Shown in pieces: positions 16,533 through 25,125 of a DNA stretch of 64,000 bases (its first letter is position 1; every line of letters starts with the position of its first letter). A model generated the notes under the pieces. That model was not told the origin of the DNA, made no database searches, and saw nothing but the letters and a program-made list of their open reading frames with translations. The stretch is taken from positions 26,157 through 90,156 of the IMG/VR virus record IMGVR_UViG_3300009128_000006; one strand, given 5' to 3'. This stretch comes from a virus. A program made the translations under genes and the position numbers.

Positions 16533-19500
16533 ATGGAGAAGCGGTTCGATCTTTCGGGCACAGGACCGGGTGGATTTCCTCTCATCCATTTGGTGGAGCC
16601 GGGATCCGCCTATGGCTTGAACCAGACGTCAGGCCTTACGAAGACTGCTTCTGGCGAACATCTCTCTCCTGTCATCGAACTTCTTGAGGCCATCCAGCCG
16701 CAGCCGGATCGTCTCTACCTGGTGAACTCTGCCCTCGGTGCAGGGGAGTATGTCGGCTTCAATCTCCGAGGTGACTGGTTCACCGAGGCAGGACTGAAGC
16801 ACACGCCTCCGGGATGGGACTCCATCCCTGTGTGGGACATCGATGCGCGTCGTCGCGCGGCCATCGTGCCGGAAGATGTGCCCGGCTACGGCCCAATGTG
16901 CTGGGGCTACCCCACGTTCTACAACGCACATCGGTTCCGGCACCATCGCAACAATGATCCGAACCGGGCCTACGGCTACATCCTCGGAGCGTTCTACGAC
17001 GACCGGATGCACCGGGTTGTACTGGTCTCGGAGCTCATCAAGGACCTTTGCGTCAAGCACGGTGCGCTCAACATCTATGAGCGCATCGCCCGTGGTGACT
17101 TTGTCGATACCAGCATGGGCTGCTTCCCTGCGGGAGCGATGGTCAGTCTCTACTCAGGAGAGCGAAAGGCCATCGAGACCGTGGAGGTGGGTGAGTATGT
17201 CCTGACCCATACAGGGAGCAGAGGGCGAGTCAGGGCTCTTGATAGTCATGTGCATGAGGGGCTGTACACGATCAAGGTTTCTGGTGTTGGTTCCATGGAG
17301 GTGACGGAGGAGCATCCGTTCTTCGTGATTCCGGTCGAGCAGATCAGGTGTGAAGTTCCAAAGACGCACAACTACGGCCGACAGCAGAGGGCGTGTGTCT
17401 CCTCCCTGAAAGACTTGAAGAAGGGCTGCCAGGGTTGTCCGGTGGAGCCAGCGTACGATCCTGTCTGGAAGAAGGCACAGGACCTGGACGTCGGCGATTT
17501 CGCACTCTCTCCGGCTCCTTCAGAGGTTGTGGAGAGGTTGACGGCGAAGCAGGCCAGGATCCTCGGATACTACGCCTCCGAGGGGAACATCTGCTGGTAC
17601 TACCCGAAGAAGGGCGGGAAGCGTCAGCTCGACCGGAAGTACCCGGGTGGAGTGTGCTTCACGATCAACCACGATGAGGTTGATCTTCTGGAAGACATCG
17701 AGGAGCTCTGCTGCGCCTTGGACCTTCCTGAGCCGTCGGTGGCGTGGAGGGAGGGGACGTCCACGTTCAGTATTGCTGTCTACCAACGGAAGTTCGCAGA
17801 GTTTTGCCTCGCGATGTGCGGGAAGTACTCTTTGGCGAAGCGGCTGGCTCCGGAGCTGATGCTCGCTCCGCCTGACGTCCAGAAGGAGTTCTTGGGGGCG
17901 TATCTGAACGGCGATGGCGGTTGTCTTCGAGGGCAGGCATACATCTCGACAGGTAATGAGCAGCTCGCGTACCAGTTGCAGATGATGATGATCCGGTGTG
18001 GTATCGCTACCAGCCTCAATGTCATCAATCACAAAGGAACGACCAGCTCTCTGACAGACAAGGATACCGTCGAGTACCAGATTTGGCTTGGTGTGCTTGG
18101 AGGATACCGGCTTCAAGATTACTCTTCGCATCCTCTGAGGAAGCCGAAGAAGGTTCTTAGCCAGAGGTGGACGTGGGTCGGTCCTGATGGGACGCCCTAT
18201 GTGGCAAGTCCCGTTGTAGAGGCGTCGTACGACCCGGAGTGGGTGGGAGAGGTTTACAACTTCTCTGTGGACGACGACGAGAGCTACTGCATTTCAGGTG
18301 TGGCGGTTCATAACTCGAGAGTCCCCGACGATGAGTGCTCCATCTGTGGCCACCTGGCTCGGACGCCTGCCCAGTACTGCCGTCATGTTCAACGAGGAGC
18401 GGTGGCCCCGTACGGGATGGGGAAGCTCCTTGCAGATGGCCGAAGGTGTGGGGTCTACAACCACCATCCCTTGTTCTTCGATGATTCCTTCGTGTTCATT
18501 GGCGCGGAACGGTCCGCGAAGGTGATGGACAACGTCACCCCACTCCTCCGTGGAACGAGAACGTACACCTCTCAGGTCTACATCCCTCCTCGTCGTATGC
18601 GTCGCCGCCGTGTTGCTTCGGCAGACTCCAAAGCAGCTTCACTACTCGGACAAGAGACGGGAGATGAGCAGCGGGAGAAGGATGTCGAGCTCGGTCAGGC
18701 TCTGGTCCGTGCGGCGAACCCTCCTGCGATGGGAGCGCACACAGGTTCCCTTGGCGACAAGATCTCGAAGCTCCTGTCTGTCATCCCGACCCTGAACGAG
18801 AAGCAGGACATGGCCCTGCAGCATGTGACGGAACGCATGCGTAGACAGGAAGCGATTCGTGAAGGATCCATGGAGAAGTCAGAGCTCCAGTTCTGGGAGC
18901 AGCGACAACTACATCAGCTCCGCCAGAAGGGAGTCTCGAAGGAAGACGTCTCTCAGATGCAGGCTGTGGTTCAGCGACAGATGCGCTTCGCCTTTGGTGG
19001 TCCGCGTCGGGGTGCACTCAAGAAGGCGTCCTTGATGCACGCGAAGTGGGCAGAGCATCTGAAGCGCATCCCTGTGCCTTCCCAGTCCCAGCTCGCACTC
19101 GTGGCTGAGCATGCGGCTCGACTTCCCCAGCTCCCGCCGAGTCTCCTCGACTTCATCTCCGAGGACTTGAAGCCTCGTTGCTCTGTTCTGGCAGAGATGG
19201 GTGTAGTTCTTCAACCTGAAGAGTTCGCATACGCTGCGGCACCTTCAATGCTTGAAGGCTTGACGACAACCCGTCGAGCCGCGTTTCTCAATACGCCGTT
19301 GCCGCCTGCGCCGATCTGCCCATCGTACACTCCGATGCCTCGGCCCGGGATAGCCGGTATTTGCCGCAGAACTCGGCGAAGGATCCTCTCCAAGGATCTT
19401 TTGGGCCTGCGCTCGCTGGCCCCGCGGCATGTAGGGCTCCGTCTCGTGATGGCTCGCCCACGACGACAGATCCGCTCGGATGTGTTGCCTCCTGAGGATG

Positions 19501-19673
19501 TGACCTTGAAGCGGGCATCCTTGCTCTACAATGATTATCGTCTTGGCCTTCTGGCACAGCCTCCGGCATGGAGCTATGGCTTTGATCGTCCGGGGGAGAA
19601 AGTCTCGTCAGTAGAAGAGCTCTCATCCCTACTTCTTCGACTTGCACACTGGCCCTCCTTCCCAATAGGATAG
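16533..19673 (+). CDS. Putative prohead maturation protease with intein
   Basis: 1046-aa precursor, 648 aa after removal of a 398-residue intein. The N-extein holds NAHRFRHHRNNDPN, a GYILGAFYDDRMHRVVLVSEL core and ERIARGDFVDTSMG; the C-extein continues SRVPDDECSICGHLAR, a CxxC...C...H zinc-binding cluster, and FFDDSFVFIGAERSAK. The His-rich loop, the 'DD-x-MHRV' strand and a Ser near the intein site resemble prohead proteases of the HK97/T4 gp21 kind, but this is inference from pattern. A long C-terminal region carries coiled-coil and several K-x-A-S sites (TKTAS, SKAAS, LKKAS), possibly scaffold. Lies upstream of the capsid genes. Confidence 0.6.
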   Translation: MEKRFDLSGTGPGGFPLIHLVEPGSAYGLNQTSGLTKTASGEHLSPVIELLEAIQPQPDRLYLVNSALGAGEYVGFNLRGDWFTEAGLKHTPPGWDSIPVWDIDARRRAAIVPEDVPGYGPMCWGYPTFYNAHRFRHHRNNDPNRAYGYILGAFYDDRMHRVVLVSELIKDLCVKHGALNIYERIARGDFVDTSMGCFPAGAMVSLYSGERKAIETVEVGEYVLTHTGSRGRVRALDSHVHEGLYTIKVSGVGSMEVTEEHPFFVIPVEQIRCEVPKTHNYGRQQRACVSSLKDLKKGCQGCPVEPAYDPVWKKAQDLDVGDFALSPAPSEVVERLTAKQARILGYYASEGNICWYYPKKGGKRQLDRKYPGGVCFTINHDEVDLLEDIEELCCALDLPEPSVAWREGTSTFSIAVYQRKFAEFCLAMCGKYSLAKRLAPELMLAPPDVQKEFLGAYLNGDGGCLRGQAYISTGNEQLAYQLQMMMIRCGIATSLNVINHKGTTSSLTDKDTVEYQIWLGVLGGYRLQDYSSHPLRKPKKVLSQRWTWVGPDGTPYVASPVVEASYDPEWVGEVYNFSVDDDESYCISGVAVHNSRVPDDECSICGHLARTPAQYCRHVQRGAVAPYGMGKLLADGRRCGVYNHHPLFFDDSFVFIGAERSAKVMDNVTPLLRGTRTYTSQVYIPPRRMRRRRVASADSKAASLLGQETGDEQREKDVELGQALVRAANPPAMGAHTGSLGDKISKLLSVIPTLNEKQDMALQHVTERMRRQEAIREGSMEKSELQFWEQRQLHQLRQKGVSKEDVSQMQAVVQRQMRFAFGGPRRGALKKASLMHAKWAEHLKRIPVPSQSQLALVAEHAARLPQLPPSLLDFISEDLKPRCSVLAEMGVVLQPEEFAYAAAPSMLEGLTTTRRAAFLNTPLPPAPICPSYTPMPRPGIAGICRRTRRRILSKDLLGLRSLAPRHVGLRLVMARPRRQIRSDVLPPEDVTLKRASLLYNDYRLGLLAQPPAWSYGFDRPGEKVSSVEELSSLLLRLAHWPSFPIG
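17121..18314 (+). mobile_element. Intein with LAGLIDADG endonuclease
   Basis: 398-residue in-frame insertion. Cys1 in CFPAGAMVSL, block B MEVTEEHPFFVI, block F VYNFSVDDDESYCI, C-terminal VAVHN and +1 Ser are all present. LAGLIDADG-type motifs: ILGYYASEGN and FLGAYLNGDGG. Two CxxC-like Cys clusters (ACVSS..., CQGC) sit between blocks B and C. The insertion point follows FVDTSMG, a conserved-looking and possibly catalytic strand of the host protein. Splicing residues look intact. It differs in sequence from the TerL intein, so the two were probably acquired separately. Confidence 0.93.
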
Positions 19674-19734
19674 GATCCGTCAGAGCCCCTTGAACTTGGG
19701 CTCCCCACAGAGTCCTGCCGTCTCCGGAGACCTC

Positions 19735-20766
19735 ATGTCCGCTCTGCTCGCCCAGCTCGCCTCCCAGGGCATCACCGCCGAGGACCTCAACAAGGCCGCC
19801 AGCGTTCGCCTCTTCGAGAAGGTGGCTGCGGCCGAGGGCATCGACCTCAACTCCATGACCGAGCAGGCGCAGGACGCCATGTTCGCGCAGTTCGAGAATG
19901 ACATCCTCCCGGAGATGGTCGGCGACAAGACCGCGTCTGCCCCGACCCAGGGCGGTATGCCCAGCATGGATGACATCGACCCTGCGAAGCTCGCGTCCGC
20001 CATCGGCGCGCTGTCCGACGACGACAAGTTCGGCCTCTTCGAGCAGCAGGCTGCCTACGAGGGCCTGGACCTCGAGCAGCTGGACGACACCAAGCTCGCG
20101 AGTGCTTACGGCACCTTCATCGAGGACTACCTCCCGCTGGTCGTGGTCAACGACGGCAACCCCATCGATATGGGCAAGGTCGCGGAGCAGGAGGAGGCGG
20201 CCGCGAAGCTGGCCGAGGCCGACATCTTGGGCCGCCAGATGGCGCGCTCCTTCCACGACGAGAGCCTGAAGCTGGCCGGCGGCAAGAAGAAGCGGGTGAA
20301 GCGGGTGACGCAGGCCGATCGCCCCAACATGGCGATGTCCGACAAGCAGATCGAGCGCGCCCAGGCGCGCGTCTCCTCGGGGTCGGGTGGTGGCCGGACC
20401 CTGCGGCAGGGCTCCGGCGACTCGGTACGCGGGATCAACCTGCCGGCGACCCGGGCGCACGGACGGCAGGGCCGCCGTATGCGGCTCGGCTTGCAGGCGC
20501 GTGGAGCGCTCGGTGCGGCCCAGAACCTGGCGCGGCAGCACGGCAAGAAGGGCCTGGTCGGGGCTGGAGTGTTCACGGCCGGTGTGGCCGGCAAGAAGGG
20601 CTACGACCACGTCAAGACCAACTCCGCCCCAGCCCTCGATGCTCTGGCACTCGAGCGGGCCAACGAGATGCTCAAGGATGCCGGGCTCGGTGAGCCGACC
20701 ATCGACGACGCCGTCGAGGCTCGTGCCGTCGAGATCCTCGAGGAGAACGGCTACATCGTCTCGTAG
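19735..20766 (+). CDS. Head-module protein with many K-x-A-S motifs
   Basis: 343 aa. ATG 19735 is chosen because GGAG lies six to seven bases upstream; an in-frame TTG at 19690 has no site. The N-terminal half is acidic and repetitive, with short modules such as LNKAASVRLFEKVAAAEG, DPAKLASAIGAL and DTKLASAYGTF, each beginning at K-x-A-S. The middle is basic (GGKKKRVKRV), and the C-terminal part has a Gly/Ala segment (GLVGAGVFTAGVAG) and a helical end. Codon use is strongly GC-biased like the capsid gene, suggesting high expression. A scaffold or internal core protein is possible. Confidence 0.65.
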   Translation: MSALLAQLASQGITAEDLNKAASVRLFEKVAAAEGIDLNSMTEQAQDAMFAQFENDILPEMVGDKTASAPTQGGMPSMDDIDPAKLASAIGALSDDDKFGLFEQQAAYEGLDLEQLDDTKLASAYGTFIEDYLPLVVVNDGNPIDMGKVAEQEEAAAKLAEADILGRQMARSFHDESLKLAGGKKKRVKRVTQADRPNMAMSDKQIERAQARVSSGSGGGRTLRQGSGDSVRGINLPATRAHGRQGRRMRLGLQARGALGAAQNLARQHGKKGLVGAGVFTAGVAGKKGYDHVKTNSAPALDALALERANEMLKDAGLGEPTIDDAVEARAVEILEENGYIVS

Positions 20767-20791
20767 GGCTGCTACCTGAGAGAGGTGACGA

Positions 20792-21544
20792 GTGGCACTA
20801 CCGGGAACCTTGATCGGTGCCGGTGTTGGCGCAGGAGTCGGGGCCGTCGGAGGTGCTGCTACTGCTCATCCGGGTAGTCGACTCAAAGGTGGTCTTGCGG
20901 GCGCTGCTGGTGGTGCCGTCATTGGTGGCGGAGTCCATTCCGGGCTCCGCTATCAGCGTATGTCGAAGAACCTTTCCCCGACCGGGAAGTTGAAGACGCA
21001 CGTTGATACTACGCGACAGATGGCCCAGCGGAATCCGGATCTTACACCGGAAGCGAAGGCTGAGAAGGTCAAGCAGATCAATGAGCGCGCCCCCAAGCTC
21101 GAGCGACTGAAGCAGAGTGTCCTTGGCTCGCATAAAGCCGATGATACGGTCGCTGCGCTTCGCAAGGACAACCCGTTTCAAGGGACAACCCCGGACGAGG
21201 CCAAGAAGCTGCACAGGAAAGGCTCTTTGGAGCAACATCCTGACAGGGGTGGAGACCGGAACAAGTTCAAGGCCCTTCAGGATCAGTTCGAGGAGAGAAA
21301 GTCTCTCTTTGGGGACGTCAAGAAGACCAAGCCCGTCCCCTCAAAAGAAGCAGCAGTTTTCTTCGCCTTCTCTTCGCACCTCAAAGAAGCCATGTTTCCT
21401 GCGAAGGCAGGCCTGAAAGCGCTCGCTGGGGTCTCGAAGCCTGTCACTTCGCGCATTGGCGGGCTATCGAAGGGGAAAGGTGCCGCTACGGGTCCGAATC
21501 TTCTACGCGGACAAAGCGGAACTTCTGCTAACCCTACGCCGTAG
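20792..21544 (+). CDS. J-domain protein with glycine-zipper membrane segment
   Basis: 250 aa from GTG 20792 (GAGGTGA site). Residues 5-50 are a long glycine zipper (GTLIGAGVGAGVGAVGGAA, then GLAGAAGGAVIGGG). Residues about 128-165 match a J-domain: TPDEAKKLHRKGSLEQHPDR with the invariant HPD, then GGDRNKFKALQDQFEE. J-domains are known to recruit and activate Hsp70 (DnaK). The protein could therefore anchor host DnaK at a membrane or at the assembling head. The C-terminus contains SKEAAVFFAF and LKEAMF. No zinc-finger or CTD of a full DnaJ is present. Confidence 0.75.
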   Translation: MALPGTLIGAGVGAGVGAVGGAATAHPGSRLKGGLAGAAGGAVIGGGVHSGLRYQRMSKNLSPTGKLKTHVDTTRQMAQRNPDLTPEAKAEKVKQINERAPKLERLKQSVLGSHKADDTVAALRKDNPFQGTTPDEAKKLHRKGSLEQHPDRGGDRNKFKALQDQFEERKSLFGDVKKTKPVPSKEAAVFFAFSSHLKEAMFPAKAGLKALAGVSKPVTSRIGGLSKGKGAATGPNLLRGQSGTSANPTP

Positions 21545-21552
21545 CCGTAGCG

Positions 21553-21558
21553 TATGAT
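21553..21558 (+). promoter_or_regulatory. -10-like TATGAT
   Basis: TATGAT lies 12 bases before ATG 21571, in the 26-base gap after the J-domain gene; no -35 box. Confidence 0.35.
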
Positions 21559-21570
21559 AGGGGAACCATC

Positions 21571-22470
21571 ATGAGCAAGCACACCTCCCTCATCGATCAG
21601 GCTCTGGCGCGGGCACGCGGTCAGGTCCTCCGTAGCGGTATCTCCAAGACAGCCGCAGCCCCTGCCGATGGCACCGTGGCCGGACTCGTCAAGGAGGCAC
21701 ACGACGTCGCCTCTGCGATGGAGTTCGTTGCCCTGGACCAGGCCAACGACGGCACGGCCAAGGCCGCGCACCAGGTGGACATGATCCGCCGGTTCCTCAA
21801 GACCGGGGCGGGTCAGCCGGCCATGCTTCCGACTGAGGGCGGTGGGACGCAGAACGTCGCTCCGGCCTCCGGCAAGACCACGCTTCTGCCCGAAGGCGGC
21901 GGGAACGGTGGGCAGCCCCAGGAGCACGAGGCGGCCGCAGGCGGTCTGTCACGTAGCGCGATGGAGCAGCCGGCTCCGGCGACGGCCCCGACCCACACGG
22001 CTCCGGCCTCGGGCGCGGGTGCTTCGAAGAAGGCCAGTCTCTTCGACATGATGACAGCTCGCTTCGACCAGCCGGTGGGTGGACAGCCCAAGACGGCGGC
22101 CCATGGCGGTCCCATCGATCTTGAGGCCGAGGATGGCAAGCTGCCTCCGAAGCGCAAGAACGAGAACAGCAACATTGGCCTCCTTGAGAGCAACACCGCC
22201 CCGGTGAGTGCGACTCGTCGGCAGGCCAAGGCCCCGACCCGTGCCCGGCTGAAGAAGCTCTTCGCTGGTGCCAGCGACACGACCGGCGACCAGACCGCGA
22301 AGGCCATCTTCCCGCAGGCGTACGGTAAGGGCGGCCTCAAGGTCGCATCGTCCGGTGGCCAGACCAAGGAAGGCTCCGCCCGCGACTGGTCAGGGGTTTT
22401 CCTCGCTGCGAAGGACGGCAGCCTCGGGGAAGAGGCCCAGGCTTTCGCCAACTACATCGAGCAGATGTGA
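21571..22470 (+). CDS. Uncharacterised head-module protein
   Basis: 299 aa. N-terminal helices (LIDQALARARGQVLRSG) with SKTAAAP, then a low-complexity Gly/Ala/Pro/Thr linker (residues 75-150), a KKASLFDMMTARFDQP helix, PKTAAHGG, and a C-terminal helical end (GEEAQAFANYIEQM). Four K-x-A-S/A sites are spaced along it. The linker and the highly charged ends suggest a scaffold or internal protein processed by the maturation protease, but no domain was recognised. GC-biased codons, like the capsid gene. Confidence 0.6.
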   Translation: MSKHTSLIDQALARARGQVLRSGISKTAAAPADGTVAGLVKEAHDVASAMEFVALDQANDGTAKAAHQVDMIRRFLKTGAGQPAMLPTEGGGTQNVAPASGKTTLLPEGGGNGGQPQEHEAAAGGLSRSAMEQPAPATAPTHTAPASGAGASKKASLFDMMTARFDQPVGGQPKTAAHGGPIDLEAEDGKLPPKRKNENSNIGLLESNTAPVSATRRQAKAPTRARLKKLFAGASDTTGDQTAKAIFPQAYGKGGLKVASSGGQTKEGSARDWSGVFLAAKDGSLGEEAQAFANYIEQM

Positions 22471-22485
22471 TCTGAGGTCTGACTA

Positions 22486-22779
22486 TTGAGCCTTCTTCAC
22501 GCCTTGAACTCGCACCCCGGACGACGCATGTCGTCTCGTGGGCGTGCGCTTCAGAGCTTGAAGAAGGTTGGATCTTCAGGGCTTGAAGTGGCCGAGTCGA
22601 TGGCCTTGGCGATGTTCGAAGGCTATGCTACGTCAAAGAGGGCTGAGGCAGACGACTCTACCCACGAATCCGAAGACGACGCACGTCGCCGGAGGATCGG
22701 GGAGCTTCTGAGACGTCGCGCCCCGTCAGGCCTGTCCACAGGCTCTGCAGAGCCCACACCTCCTCGGAGCAACTCATGA
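22486..22779 (+). CDS. Small uncharacterised protein
   Basis: 97 aa from TTG 22486, eight bases after GAGG. Basic N-terminus, a helix (GLEVAESMALAMFEGYATSKR) and an acidic then Ser/Pro-rich end. It overlaps the start of the next gene by 4 bases (ATGA), which supports translation of this frame. The unusual start codon makes the exact N-terminus uncertain. Function unknown. Confidence 0.55.
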   Translation: MSLLHALNSHPGRRMSSRGRALQSLKKVGSSGLEVAESMALAMFEGYATSKRAEADDSTHESEDDARRRRIGELLRRRAPSGLSTGSAEPTPPRSNS

Positions 22780-23147
22780 ACGCACACGCCTCGGCAGTCG
22801 CCGCTCGAAGCGCGGTCACGATGCGGAAGCTCGCCTCTGCCCTCGAGCAGAAGGAGGCGGAGTGCGCCCAGCTCCAGGCGAAGGTCGCCGCCTACGAGCG
22901 GCGTGACCGGATCCACGATCTCGCCCGGCAGATGGATGAACGGGGTGTGAGCCCCGAGATGTCTTTCGACCAGAAGGTCGCGAGCATCAACCACCACTGC
23001 AAGACGGCAGGCGCGTTCGACACCCTCGAGACCGCCATCAAGCTCGCCGGCACAGGCCGTGTCGAGTTGGCCACGGTCGACGACGAGACTCCGGTTCACG
23101 GAGCCAACCCCACCACCGATTTCCACAGCTTCCTCGTGAACGGTTAG
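22776..23147 (+). CDS. Coiled-coil head-module protein
   Basis: 123 aa. A long N-terminal coiled coil (residues 10-48, LASALEQKEAECAQLQAKV) precedes a short helical domain. K-x-A-S/G sites: RKLAS, QKVAS, CKTAG and IKLAG. The gene lies just before the capsid decoration candidate and the capsid gene, a usual place for scaffold proteins; its small size and coiled coil fit that idea, but it is not proven. Confidence 0.6.
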   Translation: MNAHASAVAARSAVTMRKLASALEQKEAECAQLQAKVAAYERRDRIHDLARQMDERGVSPEMSFDQKVASINHHCKTAGAFDTLETAIKLAGTGRVELATVDDETPVHGANPTTDFHSFLVNG

Positions 23148-23233
23148 TACTGCTCTGCAGTCCTTGACCGTCTCCCTCCAGTAGGGCAGGATCACAAGCA
23201 GGCCTTCACTCGTCTCCTCGGCAGAGGTTCCCG

Positions 23234-23773
23234 ATGCCCAAGTCCATGAACGTCTCCAACCCCGCGTACTCGCTGTGCTACGTCGAGGACCGGCCGTACA
23301 CCGACGGAACGGGTGAGAGCTCGCTGAACCCGCTGAACCCGAGCTCCGATCGTCCGCTGGTGATGGGTGAGTGGCTGCAGCCTGCCGACATCTCGAACCG
23401 CCCACGCTGGCAGCGTGGCGGCGGCAACGGCGACGGCACCGGCTCTCCCACCGCGGCGGGGACGCTGGAGAACGAGGGTACGATCCCCGCCTTCCCGTAC
23501 TTCATGGAGAAGGGTCGGTACGACGCGCAGGCCAGTAAGCTGGTCCACTGCATCGTCGGTCCCTCCGGCTACTTCCTCCGCACCCAGCTCATCGACACCT
23601 CCAGCCTGTCCGTCGGCGATCAGCTGTCGGTGTGGGACTGGGACGGCCCGACCGGCAAGAAGTACGGCGTCATCCGGCGCGTGCTGGGCCCCATCTCCTC
23701 GGGCTACTGCGTCGGCCGCGTGCACCGCATCCACGGCGACAACGACGTGACCGTCCAGGTCGGCGTCCAGTAG
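23234..23773 (+). CDS. Putative capsid decoration protein
   Basis: 179 aa, 11 bases after an AGAGG site. The sequence is beta-rich with a Gly-rich loop (WQRGGGNGDGTGSPTAAG), HCIVGPSGYFLRTQLIDT and a compact C-terminal beta domain that ends VTVQVGV. Very GC-biased codon use and a position directly before the major capsid gene match head-decoration (Hoc/gpD-type) or head-vertex proteins. No homology could be tested. Confidence 0.55.
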   Translation: MPKSMNVSNPAYSLCYVEDRPYTDGTGESSLNPLNPSSDRPLVMGEWLQPADISNRPRWQRGGGNGDGTGSPTAAGTLENEGTIPAFPYFMEKGRYDAQASKLVHCIVGPSGYFLRTQLIDTSSLSVGDQLSVWDWDGPTGKKYGVIRRVLGPISSGYCVGRVHRIHGDNDVTVQVGVQ

Positions 23774-23849
23774 AGCAACCTCTACACCTTTTCCACTTCT
23801 CGAACCGTCTGGTTCCTGCACCATCTGAGTCCCTTCGAACGAGGAACCC

Positions 23850-25019
23850 ATGAACTGGCTCGACACCGACACCTACAGCAGCAGCGAGATCAACAGCGGT
23901 TTCGTCGAGCAGCTGGAGACCCAGGGCACGCACAAGACCGCCGCCGAGGGGCTGAACTTCATCCGTGACCGGATCCGCGAGGCTTCGTTCACGGACCTGG
24001 TCATCCCCAACAAGCGGGTGGTCCGCGGTGACCTGGAGCGCAGCGACAAGCACGACACCCTCGTGAAGATCGTCGACATCGAGCCGGGCAGCCGGGCGAT
24101 GCCGCTGACCTTCCGGGGCCAGCCGAAGTCCGAGTACATCTCGGGCAAGCGCTACGCCATCTCCTTCTACACCATCAGCTCCCTCCGCTTCGAGATCGTC
24201 GAGCAGGAGCTCATGGCGTACGAGATGCCGGTCACGCGGCTCATCGAGCGCAACTCCCTCCGCGACATGGTCGAGGTCAAGGACCGCGAGTTCGTCCTCC
24301 ACATCGAGTCTGCGGTGCAGGCGATGCAGGAAGAGGCCAACGGCGGCGCGGTGGCCTTCACCGCGGCCAACGTCGAGGCCGAGACGGTCCTCGAGGTGAG
24401 CAAGGTCAAGGGCGTCTTGGCCATGCAGGAGGACAGCTCCAACTTCACCGTGAAGGCCATCCAGCGGAAGGACATCGTCAAGATCCGCAAGCTGCTGAAG
24501 CGGATGATCCAGGACAGCAGCGGCAACGTGGTCCGGGCCGGTCGCCTGCGCCCCGCGTGCATGCTCGCCACCGAGAGCGACATCGACGAGCTGGACTCCT
24601 GGACCCACGAGGACATGGGCGACAAGAACCAGTCCGAGACGGCCATCAACGGCTGGGCCTACAACAAGGCCCTCGGCCTGAAGATGATCAAGACGATCAA
24701 GAACGACATCCTCCGCGAAGGCAACATCTACGTCTTCACCACGGCGGACTACCTCGGTCGCAACTACACGCTCAACGACGTCAAGTTCTACATCGACAAG
24801 CAGGCCAACCGCATCTACTGGCAGGCCTGGATGGACATCGGGATGGGCATCGGGAACATCGCGTCCATCGTGAAGCTCGAGCTCTACTCCGGCTCCGTCA
24901 CCGACAGCGCGACGACCTCCGGCTACACCGCGGCCATCCCGGTCGACGTCGAGGACATGGGCCAGCGGAATCATAAGGTCGACGAAGGATTGACCTACCC
25001 CGCTCTTCAGCTCCATTAG
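23850..25019 (+). CDS. Major capsid protein
   Basis: 389 aa; GAGG lies seven bases before ATG 23850. Evidence for the HK97-fold capsid role: it follows protease, scaffold-like and decoration candidates; codons are the most GC-biased of the window; and the sequence has the expected pattern, with an N-terminal helical arm (LNFIRDRIREASF), an E-loop-like beta region (GQPKSEYISGKRYAISFY), a long spine-helix region (IVKIRKLLKRMIQD) and a final beta A-domain segment (GMGIGNIASIVKLELYSG). HKTAAEG near residue 30 is a possible maturation cleavage site. A hairpin terminator follows. Assignment rests on context and pattern, not on a search. Confidence 0.8.
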   Translation: MNWLDTDTYSSSEINSGFVEQLETQGTHKTAAEGLNFIRDRIREASFTDLVIPNKRVVRGDLERSDKHDTLVKIVDIEPGSRAMPLTFRGQPKSEYISGKRYAISFYTISSLRFEIVEQELMAYEMPVTRLIERNSLRDMVEVKDREFVLHIESAVQAMQEEANGGAVAFTAANVEAETVLEVSKVKGVLAMQEDSSNFTVKAIQRKDIVKIRKLLKRMIQDSSGNVVRAGRLRPACMLATESDIDELDSWTHEDMGDKNQSETAINGWAYNKALGLKMIKTIKNDILREGNIYVFTTADYLGRNYTLNDVKFYIDKQANRIYWQAWMDIGMGIGNIASIVKLELYSGSVTDSATTSGYTAAIPVDVEDMGQRNHKVDEGLTYPALQLH

Positions 25020-25039
25020 CAGAAGGCAGGTTCTACGCC

Positions 25040-25045
25040 TATTAT
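25040..25045 (+). promoter_or_regulatory. -10-like TATTAT
   Basis: TATTAT lies in the gap after the capsid gene, 81 bases upstream of the HNH gene; a hairpin lies between them. Confidence 0.3.
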
Positions 25046-25073
25046 GGGGTAGGGCTCGCCGGGTTAGCACCGA

Positions 25074-25099
25074 GAAGGTTCGCTGCAAAGCGAGCCTTC
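25074..25099 (+). terminator. Capsid-gene terminator hairpin
   Basis: A 10-bp stem with one G:U pair (25074-25083 with 25090-25099) and a 6-base loop follows the capsid gene, before the HNH endonuclease. It is followed by a short T-rich stretch. Confidence 0.55.
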
Positions 25100-25125
25100 C
25101 GTGTTTGTGGTGTTATGGATAGGTC

